Shown: positions 8,580-17,492, counted from the stretch's first letter. The stretch: DNA of 64,000 nt from Streptomyces specialis (GCF_001493375.1 NZ_LN929895.1:523485-587484); one strand, 5' to 3'. The notes: generated by a model not told the origin, from the sequence alone. Made by a program: numbers and translations.

Positions 8580-9039
8580 CGGCCAGCTCCACCTGGATCT
8601 CGACCTCGACCGGCGCGTCCAGCGGCAGCACCGCCACCCCGACCGCGCTGCGGGCGTGCCGCCCCCGCTCGCCGAGGACGGCGCCCAGCAGGTCGCTGGC
8701 GCCGTTGATCACCTGCGGCTGGCCGGTGAACTCCGGGACCGACGCCACGAAGCCCACCACCTTCACCACCCGCGCGATCCGGTCCAGGTCCCCGGCGACC
8801 GACTTCACGGCGGCCAGCGCGTTCAGCGCGCAGCCCCGCGCCAGCTCGTTCGCCTGCTCCGGCGTCCCCTCCGCGCCGACCTTCCCGGTCAGCGGCAGCT
8901 TGCCGTCCACCAGCGGGACCTGCCCCGCCGTGTACACGTACCGGCCGGAGCGCACGGCCGGGACATAACTGCCCGCCGGGGTCGCCACGGCGGGCAGCGT
9001 CAGACCCAGCTCGCCCAGCTTCGCCTCGACGGCGCTCAT
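8572..9039 (-). CDS. RidA/YjgF-family enamine deaminase
   Basis: Likely hydrolyses reactive 2-aminoacrylate-type enamines and imines released by PLP enzymes. The protein has 155 residues of the RidA fold; YTAGQVPL is the conserved substrate-pocket region. It is a longer family branch that lacks the standard C-terminal RxxV arginine in its usual context, so the deaminase activity is less certain. The ATG at 9039 overlaps the preceding stop (ATGA). It is the middle gene of the DUF4177-RidA-S9 operon, and as I recall corresponds to Rv3678c in M. tuberculosis. Confidence 0.85.
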   Translation of the reverse strand: MSAVEAKLGELGLTLPAVATPAGSYVPAVRSGRYVYTAGQVPLVDGKLPLTGKVGAEGTPEQANELARGCALNALAAVKSVAGDLDRIARVVKVVGFVASVPEFTGQPQVINGASDLLGAVLGERGRHARSAVGVAVLPLDAPVEVEIQVELADD

Positions 9040-9197
9040 GCCGGGGACTTCTCGCGCTTGAGATACGCCACGAGCTGCTCGGGGTTCGGGCCGGGGACGA
9101 CCTGGACCAACTCCCAGCCGTCGTCCCCCCAGTTGTCCAGGATCTGCTTGGTGGCGTGCACGAGCAGCGGAACGGTCACGTATTCCCACTTCGTCAT
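9036..9197 (-). CDS. Small DUF4177 protein
   Basis: A 53-residue protein beginning MTKWEYVTVPLLVHATKQ and containing DNWGDDGWELV, the hallmark of DUF4177, whose function is unknown. It is the first gene of the minus-strand operon and overlaps the RidA start by 4 bp. A same-sized protein at the same place is conserved next to the Get3-like ATPases in actinobacteria. It is divergent from the first ATPase gene across 81 bp. Confidence 0.88.
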   Translation of the reverse strand: MTKWEYVTVPLLVHATKQILDNWGDDGWELVQVVPGPNPEQLVAYLKREKSPA

Positions 9198-9265
9198 GGG
9201 CCTCACTCTAGCGATCACGCCCGTCCCCGGACCGGCCCCCGGCACCGGCCGCGGAGGCGTTCGCC

Positions 9266-9271
9266 TAGGCT
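9266..9271 (+). promoter_or_regulatory. -10 box TAGGCT of a likely leaderless transcript
   Basis: TAGGCT lies 7 bases before the GTG at 9279, with no Shine-Dalgarno sequence. The 11-mer CCTAGGCTCGG around it recurs at the same position before the gene at 41045. Confidence 0.55.
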
Positions 9272-9278
9272 CGGCGGG

Positions 9279-10265
9279 GTGAGCAGCAGCAACAGCGCGC
9301 GCACCCGGCTGCACGTGGTCAGCGGCAAGGGCGGCACCGGGAAGACCACCGTCGCCGCGGCCCTCGCGCTCGCGCTCGCCGAGCAGGGGCGGCGCACCCT
9401 GCTGGTCGAGGTCGAGGGCCGCCAGGGCATCGCCCAGCTCTTCGAGACCGAGGCCCTGCCCTACGAGGAGCGCCGCATCGCCATCGGCCCCGGCGGCGGC
9501 GAGGTGTACGCCCTGGCCGTGGACGCCGAACGGGCGCTGCTGGACTACCTCCAGATGTTCTACAAGCTCGGCGGCGCGGGCCGCGCGCTGCGCCGCCTCG
9601 GCGCCGTCGACTTCGCCACCACCATCGCCCCCGGCCTGCGCGACGTGCTGCTCACCGGCAAGGTCTGCGAAGCGGTCCGCCGCCGCCCCGATGGCGGCGG
9701 GTGGGCGTACGACGCGGTCGTCATGGACGCGCCCCCGACCGGGCGCATCACCCGCTTCCTCGGCGTGAACGATGAGGTCGCCGGGCTCGCCCGGGTCGGA
9801 CCGATCCACCACCAGGCACAGGCCGTGATGCGGGTGCTGAAGTCGGCCGAGACCGCCGTGCACCTCGTCACGCTGCTGGAGGAGATGCCGGTGCAGGAGA
9901 CGGCCGACGGCGTCGCGGAGCTGCGCGCCGCCGGGCTGCCGGTCGGCTCGGTCGTCGTCAACATGGTCCGGCCGCCCGTCGCGGACGGCCTCCCGCCGGC
10001 CGGGGACCCTTCCGGCTCCGACGCCGACCGGCCGGTGCTGGCCGCCGCCCTGGAACGGGCCGGGCTGCGCGGCACCACGGCCCTGGCCGGGCCGCTGCTC
10101 GCCGAGGGCCGCGCCTACGGGCGGCGGCTGGCGCTGGAGGCGGCCCAGCGCGCCGAACTGGCCGGGCTCGGCCTGCCGGTGCGCGAACTGCCGCTGCTGC
10201 CCGACGGCGCCGACCTGGCCGGCCTGTACCGGCAGGCGCGCCGCCTGCGCGACCTGGAGTGGTGA
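9279..10265 (+). CDS. Get3/ArsA-like ATPase, first subunit
   Basis: Deviant Walker A ATPase of the ArsA/Get3 family, 328 residues, with GKGGTGKTT at 16-24 and the switch motif DAPPTGR near 150. It lacks the cysteine pairs used for arsenite binding in ArsA. The pair formed with the next gene corresponds by position to Rv3679-Rv3680 of M. tuberculosis, a Get3-like complex (named BagA/BagB, as I recall) proposed to handle hydrophobic or tail-anchored clients. The GTG start follows a -10 box directly, so it is probably leaderless. It overlaps the second ATPase gene by a few bases. Confidence 0.88.
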   Translation: MSSSNSARTRLHVVSGKGGTGKTTVAAALALALAEQGRRTLLVEVEGRQGIAQLFETEALPYEERRIAIGPGGGEVYALAVDAERALLDYLQMFYKLGGAGRALRRLGAVDFATTIAPGLRDVLLTGKVCEAVRRRPDGGGWAYDAVVMDAPPTGRITRFLGVNDEVAGLARVGPIHHQAQAVMRVLKSAETAVHLVTLLEEMPVQETADGVAELRAAGLPVGSVVVNMVRPPVADGLPPAGDPSGSDADRPVLAAALERAGLRGTTALAGPLLAEGRAYGRRLALEAAQRAELAGLGLPVRELPLLPDGADLAGLYRQARRLRDLEW

Positions 10266-11584
10266 GGGCGGTGAGCGATTCGGTGACCGATGTGGCGAGC
10301 GGAGGCGCGGAGTTGAGCGAGGACACCCCTGCCGCGGGCGAATCCCCCGTGCTGGCCGTCGATCCGCTGCTGGACGACCCCGGCATCGGCATCGTCGTGT
10401 GCTGCGGCGCGGGCGGCGTCGGCAAGACGACCACCGCCGCCGCGCTCGGCGTGCGGGCGGCGGAGCGCGGGCGGCGCGTGGTGGTCCTGACGATCGACCC
10501 GGCCCGGCGGCTGGCGCAGTCCATGGGCCTGACCGAGCTGGACAACGTGCCGCGCCCGGTGCCCGGCATCGACCGGTCGGCGGGCGGCGAACTGTTCGCG
10601 ATGATGCTCGACATGAAGCGGACGTTCGACGAGATCGTGGAGGGCCACGCGGACCCCGCGCGGGCGCGGGCGATCCTGGACAACCCCTTCTACCAGTCCC
10701 TGTCGGCCGGTTTCGCGGGCACGCAGGAGTACATGGCGATGGAGAAGCTGGGCCAGCTCGCGGCGCGCGGCGAGTGGGACCTGATCGTGGTGGACACCCC
10801 GCCGAGCCGGTCGGCGCTCGACTTCCTCGACGCGCCGCAGCGGCTCGGCTCGTTCCTCGACGGGCGCTTCATCCGCGTGCTGATGGCCCCCGCCAAGGCG
10901 GGCGGCCGGGCCGGGCGGAAGGTGATGAGCCTGGGGATGGCCGGGCTGTCGCTGTTCACCGGGACCATCGGCAAGATCCTCGGGACGGCGCTGCTGCGGG
11001 ACGTGCAGACGTTCGTGGCCGCCATGGACACGATGTTCGGCGGGTTCCGCGCCCGCGCCGACGCCACGTACCGACTGCTCCAGGCGCCGGGCACCGCGTT
11101 CCTCGTCGTGTCGGCGCCGGAACGCGACGCGCTGCGGGAGGCCGCGTACTTCGTGGAACGGCTCGCCGCCGACCGCATGCCGCTGGCCGGGATGGTCCTC
11201 AACCGCGTCCACACCTCGGGCGCCGCGCGGCTGAGCGCGGAGCGGGCGGAGGCGGCGGCCGAGGTGCTCGACGCGCGGAAGAACCCGGCGCCGGACGGCA
11301 TGGTGGATCACCCCGCCGGGCAGGATGCCGGTGCCGGTCCCGGTGCCGGTCCTGGTGTCGGCTCCGGCGTCGGGGCGGGCGTCGAGGAGGACGCCGACCG
11401 GTTCGCGTCCGCGCTGCTGCGCGTGCACGCCGAGCGCATGCGGCAGATCACGCGCGAGGAGCGCATGCGGGCCCGCTTCACCGCCCTGCACCCGGACGTG
11501 CCGGTGGCCGAGGTCGCGGCCCTGGCCGAGGACGTGCACGACCTGGCCGGGCTGCGCGCGATAGGCGACCTGCTGGCGTCGTGA
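10259..11584 (+). CDS. Get3/ArsA-like ATPase, second subunit
   Basis: Partner of the preceding ATPase, up to 441 residues, with Walker A CGAGGVGKTT at 49-58 and VVDTPPSRSALDFLD as switch II. A hydrophobic, Gly/Met-rich segment (KVMSLGMAGLSLFTGTIGK) resembles the client-binding region of Get3-type proteins. GTG codons at 10259, 10262 and 10271 are all possible starts; the first overlaps the upstream stop by 7 bp. A Pro/Gly/Val-rich low-complexity insert (about residues 345-375) interrupts the C-terminal part. Just downstream the sequence is corrupted by adapter-like sequence. Confidence 0.87.
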   Translation: MVRAVSDSVTDVASGGAELSEDTPAAGESPVLAVDPLLDDPGIGIVVCCGAGGVGKTTTAAALGVRAAERGRRVVVLTIDPARRLAQSMGLTELDNVPRPVPGIDRSAGGELFAMMLDMKRTFDEIVEGHADPARARAILDNPFYQSLSAGFAGTQEYMAMEKLGQLAARGEWDLIVVDTPPSRSALDFLDAPQRLGSFLDGRFIRVLMAPAKAGGRAGRKVMSLGMAGLSLFTGTIGKILGTALLRDVQTFVAAMDTMFGGFRARADATYRLLQAPGTAFLVVSAPERDALREAAYFVERLAADRMPLAGMVLNRVHTSGAARLSAERAEAAAEVLDARKNPAPDGMVDHPAGQDAGAGPGAGPGVGSGVGAGVEEDADRFASALLRVHAERMRQITREERMRARFTALHPDVPVAEVAALAEDVHDLAGLRAIGDLLAS

Positions 11585-11620
11585 GGCGCGGTGGGGGAGC
11601 GGCCGGGGGAGTGGCTGTCT

Positions 11621-11654
11621 GTGTCGTGGAGTCGTAGCGGAGTATAAGAGACAG
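11621..11654. other. Degraded Nextera adapter inside the assembly
   Basis: These 34 bases align without gaps to the Nextera read-2 transposon adapter at 27 of 34 positions, the last 12 perfectly (the mosaic-end tail TATAAGAGACAG). A natural origin is very unlikely. The intergenic sequence between the second ATPase gene and wblA is therefore not reliable. Confidence 0.85.
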
Positions 11655-11684
11655 GGGGAGCTGAGGGGGCTCGCGGGGGCTCGT

Positions 11685-11722
11685 TCAGCCGACGTGCGCC
11701 AGGTCAGCCGACGTGCGCCAGG
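11685..11722. repeat. 19-bp tandem duplication at the wblA stop
   Basis: TCAGCCGACGTGCGCCAGG occurs twice in direct tandem (11685-11703, 11704-11722), duplicating the last codons and stop of wblA. It lies 30 bp from the adapter remnant and is probably part of the same assembly error. Confidence 0.75.
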
Positions 11723-12045
11723 TCCTCGAACTTGCCGAAGTCGTCGAAGTCGCCGAACCGGCCGGTGCTGCGTTCGTACTCGGAACGCGCGGTCTCCAGC
11801 AGCCGCCGCCAGGACGTGACGGTCGGGCGCCTGCGCAGCAGCGCGCGCCGCTCGCGTTCGGTCATGCCGCCCCAGACACCGAACTCGACGCGGTTGTCCA
11901 GGGCGTCCGCGAGGCATTCGGTGCGCACCGGGCATCCGGTGCAGACCGCTTTCGCCCTGTTCTGCGCCGCCCCCTGGACGAACAACTCGTCGGGGTCCGT
12001 GGTGCGGCAGGCGGCCTGCGCGCTCCAGTCGGTGATCCAGCTCAT
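11704..12045 (-). CDS. wblA: WblA, WhiB-family iron-sulfur regulator
   Basis: WhiB-like [4Fe-4S] transcription factor of 113 residues, with cysteines at 13, 35, 38 and 44 (C-X21-C-X2-C-X5-C), the turn GVWGG at 56-60 and a basic C-terminal helix (RERRALLRRR). The sequence matches what I recall of Streptomyces WblA, a pleiotropic regulator needed for sporulation and a repressor of antibiotic production, orthologous to mycobacterial WhiB4. I chose the ATG at 12045 for the family N-terminus (MSWITDWSAQAAC) and the GAGAGGAC site upstream. Its position between Get3-like ATPases and a ponA2-type PBP is conserved. The stop codon lies in a duplicated stretch. Confidence 0.93.
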   Translation of the reverse strand: MSWITDWSAQAACRTTDPDELFVQGAAQNRAKAVCTGCPVRTECLADALDNRVEFGVWGGMTERERRALLRRRPTVTSWRRLLETARSEYERSTGRFGDFDDFGKFEDLAHVG

Positions 12046-12200
12046 GCAGGTGCCGTCCTCTCCCGAAATCGAGGCTCCCCCACGGCGGCAAGTGGCATAT
12101 TCCGGCTTGCCAGTTGAGGACGTTACGGAAGGGAGGGCAGGCACAACACCCCCAGGGGGTCCATTCTTGGATGGCCCGATCGGACTATGGGCAGCGCGAA

Positions 12201-12218
12201 GTCACTCTTGTGAGTGAC
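12201..12218. promoter_or_regulatory. Perfect palindrome in the wblA-PBP divergent region
   Basis: GTCACTC TTGT GAGTGAC, 7-bp perfect arms around 4 bases, 156 bp upstream of wblA and 169 bp upstream of the PBP gene. It is a candidate site for a dimeric regulator controlling wblA; I cannot name the factor. Confidence 0.5.
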
Positions 12219-12374
12219 AAAGAGGTGCCTGGTCACCGGGGTGCCGGCGTTTCACGCCTCATCCCCGCGATCTCACTCGTTCGGAGGAGGGCGTACTTGA
12301 CTCGGCCGAAGCCTTATGTGAACCCGTTAGTAGCTTAGGCGAACGGTTGGCTCCTTGTCCGGCTTTTAAGAACG

Positions 12375-12380
12375 TAGGCT
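12375..12380 (+). promoter_or_regulatory. -10 box TAGGCT before the PBP gene
   Basis: TAGGCT ends 6 bases before the ATG at 12387, which would put the transcript start at the start codon (leaderless). No ribosome site is visible. Confidence 0.45.
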
Positions 12381-12386
12381 GTTCGT

Positions 12387-14711
12387 ATGGTGAGAAGGCG
12401 TCCGGGCGGCGGAACCAGCGCGGCCCAGCAGGCGGCAAAGCTTCTGGGGGTCAGCGTCCTGTCCGGCGCGGTGCTGGCGGGCCTCGCCCTGCCCGCCGTG
12501 GGGGCGCTGGGTCTCGCGGCCCGGGGCACCATGGCGGGCTTCGACGAGATCCCCGCCATGATGGAGCAGCCCCCGCTGAGCCAGAAGACGACGATCCTCG
12601 ACGCCGAGGGCGGGACGATCGCCGAGGTTTACTCGCGGAACCGGACCGTCGTTCCGCTGGAGGACATGTCCGAGCACGTCCGCGAGGCCATCGTCGCGAT
12701 CGAGGACGCCCGGTTCTACGAGCACGGCGCCGTCGATCTGCGCGGCATCCTGCGCGCCCTCACCCGGAACGTCGAGGAGGGCGGCGTCGCCGAAGGCGCC
12801 TCGACCCTCACCCAGCAGTACGTGAAGAACGTCTTCGTCGAGGCCGCCGGCGAGGACGAGGAGGCCGTGGCCGAGGCGACGACCCAGACCGGCGCCGCGG
12901 GCGTGGGCCGCAAGATCCGGGAGATCCAGTACGCGATCCAGGTCGAGCAGGAGCTGACCAAGGACGAGATCCTGGAGAACTACCTCAACATCACCTATTT
13001 CGGGCAGCAGGCGTACGGCATCGAGGCCGCCGCCCAGCGGTACTTCTCCAAGCCCGCCGCCGAGCTGGAGCTCCACGAGGCCGCCCTGCTCGCCGGGCTC
13101 GTCCAGTCCCCGACCGCGTACGACCCGCTCAACGCCCCCGACGCCGCGCTCGAACGCCGCGACACCGTGCTGACGCGCATGGTCGAGACCGGCGACATCA
13201 CCCAGTCCGAGGCCGACGAGGCCATGGCCCACGACCTCGGACTCGACGTGAGCGAGCCGCGCAACGGCTGCATCACCGCCGTCAACGACGCGGGCTTCTT
13301 CTGCGACTACGTCAAGCAGGAGTTCCTCAGCAACCCGGCCTTCGGCGAGACCCCCGAGGAGCGCAACGCGCTGTGGGCGCTGGGCGGCCTCACCATCCAG
13401 ACCACGCTCGACCCCGGCGACCAGCAGGCCGCCGCCCAGGCCGCCCGTGACCACGTGTACGAGGACGACGAGGTCGCCGCCGCCGTCGTCCAGGTCGAGC
13501 CCGGCACCGGCCACATCCTCTCCATGGCCCAGAGCCGCCCCTACGGCAACGACGCCGAGCAGCACGAGACGGTCATCAACCTGAACGTCTCCCACGACAT
13601 GGGCGGCAGCACCAGCGGCTTCCAGCCCGGCTCGACGTTCAAACCGTTCACCGCCGCCGCCGCGCTCGAACAGGGCATCTCCCCGGCGCAGCAGTACACC
13701 ACCGGGTACGAACACTCCGTCCCCTACGCCGACTTCCGCACCTGCGACAACACGCCGTACCCCTCGCCCGACGGCGACCCCGAGTGGACGGTGGTGAACG
13801 AGCGCGAGGACGAGACCGGCACCTGGGACATGACCTCCGCCCTCGCCCAGTCCATCAACACGTACTTCGTGGAGCTGGAACGCGAGGTCGGCCTCTGCGA
13901 GACCATCACCATGGCCGGCGAGCTGGGCGTCGAGCGCGGCGACGACACCCCGCTGGAGGCCCGCCCCTCCGTCACGCTGGGCGGTCAGGAGACCACCCCG
14001 CTGATGATGGCCAACGCGTACGCCACGTTCGCCAACCGGGGCACGTACTGCGAACCGGTCGCCATCACCGCCGTCACCGACGCGGACGGCGTGGAGATGA
14101 CCGTTCCCGAGTCCGAGTGCACCCGCGTGATGTCCGAGCACACCGCCGACAGCATCAACGTGATGCTCGGCGGCGTGGTCGAGGACGGCACCGGCGCGGC
14201 GGTCGGCCTCCAGGACCGGGACAACGCGGGCAAGACCGGCACCACCGACGACCGCGTGGACGTGTGGTTCGTCGGCTACACCCCCGACATCTCGACCGCC
14301 GTCCACGTCGGCAGCGACACCGGGCGGCTGCCGATGGAGAACATCTACATCGGCGGACGGTACTTCGAGCAGGCCAGCGGCGCGGGCGTGGCCGGCCCCA
14401 TCTGGAGCCAGGCCATGACCGGCGCGCTCGCCGACGTCCCGGCATCCAACTTCACCGACGTGGACGTCCCCCGAGGCACCGACCGCCGCGCCCCCGACAA
14501 TGGCGGCGACGACAACCCCGACACCGACCCGGGCAACGGCGACAACGACACCGGCGGCGACACCGGCGACATCTTCGGCGACGACCCCGGCACGGACACC
14601 GGCGGCGACATCTTCGGCGACGGCAACACGGACTTCGACGACTGGCCCGACTTCGACTGGCCGGACGACTGGAACAACGGCAACAGCAACGGCAACACCA
14701 ACGGCCCATGA
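12387..14711 (+). CDS. Class A penicillin-binding protein (PonA2-type)
   Basis: Bifunctional peptidoglycan synthase of 774 residues. An N-terminal membrane anchor (about 20-42) precedes a GT51 glycosyltransferase with catalytic Glu106 in EDARFYEHG and ASTLTQQYVKN, then a transpeptidase with SXXK at Ser416-Lys419 (GSTFKPF), SIN and KTG at 616-618. From about residue 700 the C-terminus is an Asp/Gly/Asn-rich low-complexity tail ending in Asn-Gly repeats, probably reaching into the wall. It follows wblA divergently, as ponA2 follows whiB4 in M. tuberculosis. Confidence 0.93.
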   Translation: MVRRRPGGGTSAAQQAAKLLGVSVLSGAVLAGLALPAVGALGLAARGTMAGFDEIPAMMEQPPLSQKTTILDAEGGTIAEVYSRNRTVVPLEDMSEHVREAIVAIEDARFYEHGAVDLRGILRALTRNVEEGGVAEGASTLTQQYVKNVFVEAAGEDEEAVAEATTQTGAAGVGRKIREIQYAIQVEQELTKDEILENYLNITYFGQQAYGIEAAAQRYFSKPAAELELHEAALLAGLVQSPTAYDPLNAPDAALERRDTVLTRMVETGDITQSEADEAMAHDLGLDVSEPRNGCITAVNDAGFFCDYVKQEFLSNPAFGETPEERNALWALGGLTIQTTLDPGDQQAAAQAARDHVYEDDEVAAAVVQVEPGTGHILSMAQSRPYGNDAEQHETVINLNVSHDMGGSTSGFQPGSTFKPFTAAAALEQGISPAQQYTTGYEHSVPYADFRTCDNTPYPSPDGDPEWTVVNEREDETGTWDMTSALAQSINTYFVELEREVGLCETITMAGELGVERGDDTPLEARPSVTLGGQETTPLMMANAYATFANRGTYCEPVAITAVTDADGVEMTVPESECTRVMSEHTADSINVMLGGVVEDGTGAAVGLQDRDNAGKTGTTDDRVDVWFVGYTPDISTAVHVGSDTGRLPMENIYIGGRYFEQASGAGVAGPIWSQAMTGALADVPASNFTDVDVPRGTDRRAPDNGGDDNPDTDPGNGDNDTGGDTGDIFGDDPGTDTGGDIFGDGNTDFDDWPDFDWPDDWNNGNSNGNTNGP

Positions 14712-14735
14712 CCCACCGCCTGCCCGGCCTTCTGC

Positions 14736-15750
14736 GAACCCGCTGACGGCGGTGAGGCGTTGGCCGCCGTTCCCGGGTATCGACCCGTGCGGGTTGGGCG
14801 CGGGCGCGTTGGCTGCCGTTCGGCACGGTCGCACATCCGCTGCCGGCTGCTGTCGGCCACCGTCCCGGCCATGGACCCACGCGGAGGCGGCACCCGCTGA
14901 CGGCCGTTGGGCGCGGCGCGTTTGTCGCCGTCCCCGTGCGGACTCGGACCCGCCGGCACCTCAGTATCCGGGTCGGTGAAGTGGGCCTGCATGCGCTCGG
15001 CGGGGACGCGAGCCGGTCGGCGTCCTCCTCACCGCCCCCGGAGCCTCACCCCGCGTGGCTGCGTCGGCCGCCGCCCGGCGTGGTCGCGTATCCGCTGACG
15101 ACTGCTGTTGGCCGCCGCCCCGGCCATGGACTCGCGCGGAAGTCCACCCGCTGACGGCTGTTGGGCGCGGGTGGGTTGCTCGCCACTGCCCCGCGCGGCG
15201 CGTACCGGCTGACCGCTGCTGGGCGTTGGCCGCCGTTCCCGGGTATCCACCCGCGCGAGGCGCACCCGCTGACGGCTGTGGGGCGTGGCCGGTTTGTCGC
15301 CGTCCCCGTGCGGTCTCGACCCCGCCGGCACCTCGGGGTGTGGGGTGGCGAAGCGGGCCCGCACGCACTCGGCGCGGTCGCGAGCCGGCGGCGTCCTCCC
15401 CACCGTTCCCCGGCCTCGCCCCGCGCGGGCGCGTCGGCTGCCGTCCGGTGTGGTCGCGCATCCGCTGACGGCCGCCGTTGGCCGCCGCCTCGGCCATGGA
15501 ACCCGCGCGGCTGCGCACCCGCTGACGGCTGTTGGGCGTTGGCCGCCCTCTCGGGTAACGGTCCGCGTAGTCGCGCACCCGCTGGTGGCTGTTGAGCGTG
15601 GCGGGTTTGTCGCCGTCCCCGTGCGGTCTCGAACGCTCGGCGCGGACGGCGAGCCGTTCGGCGTCCTCGCCGCCGCTCCCGGGGGCTCGCCCCGCGCGGC
15701 TGCGCTGGGCGCCGTCCCGACCGCTGACCGCTGGTTCGGCCGCGGTCGGC
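14736..15750. repeat. 1-kb intergenic array of degenerate repeats
   Basis: No convincing gene lies between 14712 and 15905. Instead a core like CCGCTGACGGCTGTTGGGCG recurs about eleven times (near 14740, 14838, 14893, 15091, 15148, 15207, 15266, 15460, 15517, 15577, 15722). It alternates with GGCCGCCGCCCCGGCCATGG-like and TTTGTCGCCGTCCCCGTGCG-like blocks. The latter occur at about 14920, 15291 and 15605, so a higher-order unit of about 370 bp is present twice, plus a shortened third copy. The first two long copies (14915-15130 and 15285-15500) look roughly 80 percent alike. Minus-strand frames stay open only because of GC bias. Confidence 0.75.
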
Positions 15751-15905
15751 CGTTGACCGTTGAGGGCGGCGGACACACCGTTCCCGGTGGCACGGCAACG
15801 TCAGGGCGGCGGAGAGCCGTTGGTCGTTCTCCCCGGAGTCGTCCGCCGTTCCCGTCCGCGCTCCTGGGCGACGGCGAGCGGTGACCGTTGATCCGCCGGG
15901 CGGCG

Positions 15906-16373
15906 TTACTCCGCCAGGGCCCGCTTGACCGACGCCGCGACCCGGCCGCCCTCGGCCCGGCCGGCGACCTTCGGGTTGACGATCTTCATCACGGCACCCA
16001 TCGCCCGCGGCCCCTCGGCGCCGCCCGCCCGCGCCTCCGCCACGGCCTGCGCGACGAGCGCGTCCCACTCCTCGTCGCCGAGCTGCTGCGGCAGGTACGC
16101 CGCCAGCACCTCCCCCTCGGCCCGCTCCCGTTCCGCCTGCTCCGGCCGCCCACCCGTGTCGAACGCCTCGGCCGCCTCCCGCCGCTTCTTCGCCTCCCGC
16201 GTGATCACCTTCACGACCTCGTCGTCGGACAGCTCGCGGGCCGCCTTCCCCGCGACCTCCTCCATGGTGATCGCGGCCAGCGTCATCCGCAGAGTGGCGG
16301 AACGCAGTTCGTCGCGCTCCTTGATCGCTGCCGTCAGGTCGTTCTGCAGCCGGGACTTGAGGGTCGTGGTCAT
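15906..16373 (-). CDS. GatB/YqeY-domain protein
   Basis: Protein of 155 residues matching the YqeY family, homologous to the C-terminal tRNA-binding region of the amidotransferase subunit GatB. It starts MTTTLKSRLQNDLTAAIKERDELR and ends with the conserved MGAVMKIVNPKVAGRAEGGRV segment. Stand-alone YqeY proteins are of uncertain function, possibly tRNA-related. It is divergent from the metallophosphoesterase gene across 56 bp, with promoter-like sequence between. Confidence 0.92.
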   Translation of the reverse strand: MTTTLKSRLQNDLTAAIKERDELRSATLRMTLAAITMEEVAGKAARELSDDEVVKVITREAKKRREAAEAFDTGGRPEQAERERAEGEVLAAYLPQQLGDEEWDALVAQAVAEARAGGAEGPRAMGAVMKIVNPKVAGRAEGGRVAASVKRALAE

Positions 16374-16429
16374 GGGCCCATTGTGACAGCCGGTACGTAC
16401 AGGCTCGCCGACTCTGGGACCATGGACCC

Positions 16430-17371
16430 ATGCGCGCCCGATACCGCATTCCCCTCAACGCCGCCCTCACGGTGACCGCGCTCTCCGCCGCCACAGCGGC
16501 GTACGCGGCCGGCTACGAGGTCCGCTCGTTCCGCCTGCGCCGCGCGTCCGTCCCGGTCCTGGCCCCGGGCATGAGCCCGCTCCGCGTCCTGCACGTGTCG
16601 GACATCCACATGGTGTCGGGGCAGCGGAAGAAACAGCAGTGGCTCCAGTCCCTCGCGGCGCTCCGGCCGGACTTCGTGGTCAACACCGGGGACAACCTCT
16701 CCGACCCCGAAGCGGTCCCCGAGGTCCTCGACGCGCTCGGGCCGCTGATGGAGTTCCCCGGCGCGTATGTCTTCGGCTCGAACGACTACTACGCCCCGGT
16801 GCCGCGCAACCCCGCCCGTTACCTGGCCGAGCGCGTCTCCGGCCGCCACGGCCTCAACGGCAACGCGGCGCCCCGCAACGTTCCGCGCAACCCCTGGTGG
16901 GAGCTGCGCGATGCCTTCGACCAGGCGGGCTGGGCGAACCTCACCAACACCCGCGCCCGCCTCAAGGCGGCCGGCGCCGAGATCGCCCTGACCGGCCTGG
17001 ACGACCCGCACATCAAACGCGACCGCTACCACGAGGTCACCGGCGGCCCCGACCGCGACGCCGACCTCGCCCTGGCCGTGGTCCACGCGCCCTACCTGCG
17101 CGCCCTGGACGCCTTCACGGCGGACGGCTACCCCCTGATCCTGGCCGGCCACACCCACGGCGGCCAGATCTGCGTCCCGTTCTACGGCGCGCTGGTCACG
17201 AACTGCGACCTGGACGCGGCCCGCGTGAAGGGCCTCTCCACGCACGAAACGGCAGGCCACCGCACGTACCTCCACGTCTCGGCCGGCTGCGGCACGAACC
17301 GCTACACCCCGTTCCGCCTGGCCTGCCCCCCGGAGGCGACCCTGCTGACGCTGACCCCGCGAGAAAGCTGA
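16430..17371 (+). CDS. Membrane-anchored metallophosphoesterase
   Basis: Calcineurin-like phosphoesterase of 313 residues with all family blocks: HVSDIH (Asp58, His60), NTGDN, GSNDYY replacing the usual GNHD/E, VHAPY and GHTHGGQ. An N-terminal hydrophobic segment (about 8-28) anchors it to the membrane or exports it. It corresponds by position to Rv3683, downstream of ponA2. Substrate unknown; related proteins act on UDP-sugar lipids or phosphodiesters. It ends 45 bp before tRNA-Pro. Confidence 0.88.
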   Translation: MRARYRIPLNAALTVTALSAATAAYAAGYEVRSFRLRRASVPVLAPGMSPLRVLHVSDIHMVSGQRKKQQWLQSLAALRPDFVVNTGDNLSDPEAVPEVLDALGPLMEFPGAYVFGSNDYYAPVPRNPARYLAERVSGRHGLNGNAAPRNVPRNPWWELRDAFDQAGWANLTNTRARLKAAGAEIALTGLDDPHIKRDRYHEVTGGPDRDADLALAVVHAPYLRALDAFTADGYPLILAGHTHGGQICVPFYGALVTNCDLDAARVKGLSTHETAGHRTYLHVSAGCGTNRYTPFRLACPPEATLLTLTPRES

Positions 17372-17416
17372 TTTCCCGTACGGCCAACAGGTCGGCTAGA
17401 GTAGTGCCCGCTGCAC

Positions 17417-17490
17417 CGGGGTGTGGCGCAGCTTGGCAGCGCGCTTCGTTCGGGACGAAGAGGTCGTGGGTTCAAATCCCGCCACCCCGA
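17417..17490 (+). tRNA. tRNA-Pro (anticodon CGG)
   Basis: Complete cloverleaf of 74 bases: acceptor stem CGGGGTG/CACCCCG, D arm with GCGCAGCTTGGCAGCGC, anticodon stem CTTCG/CGAAG around loop TTCGGGA (anticodon CGG) and T arm GTGGG-TTCAAAT-CCCGC. The CCA end is not encoded. A TAGAGT box at 17397-17402 may be its -10. The 3' part is duplicated at 21420-21464, so this gene served as an integration site and remains intact. Confidence 0.96.
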
Positions 17491-17492
17491 CA
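17447..17492 (+). repeat. attL-like repeat in tRNA-Pro
   Basis: The 46 bases from the anticodon loop to two bases past the discriminator are repeated at 21420-21464 with one missing A in the T loop (AAA here, AA there). This is the left attachment site of the island. Confidence 0.85.

Noticed and set aside
14736..15750. CRISPR array
   Set aside because: Repeat units are degenerate, vary in spacing and lack regular unique spacers; no cas genes are nearby.
14961..16494. Long minus-strand open frames over the repeat array
   Set aside because: All three frames stay open, no ribosome site is present, and the translations are low-complexity repeats reflecting the DNA repeats.
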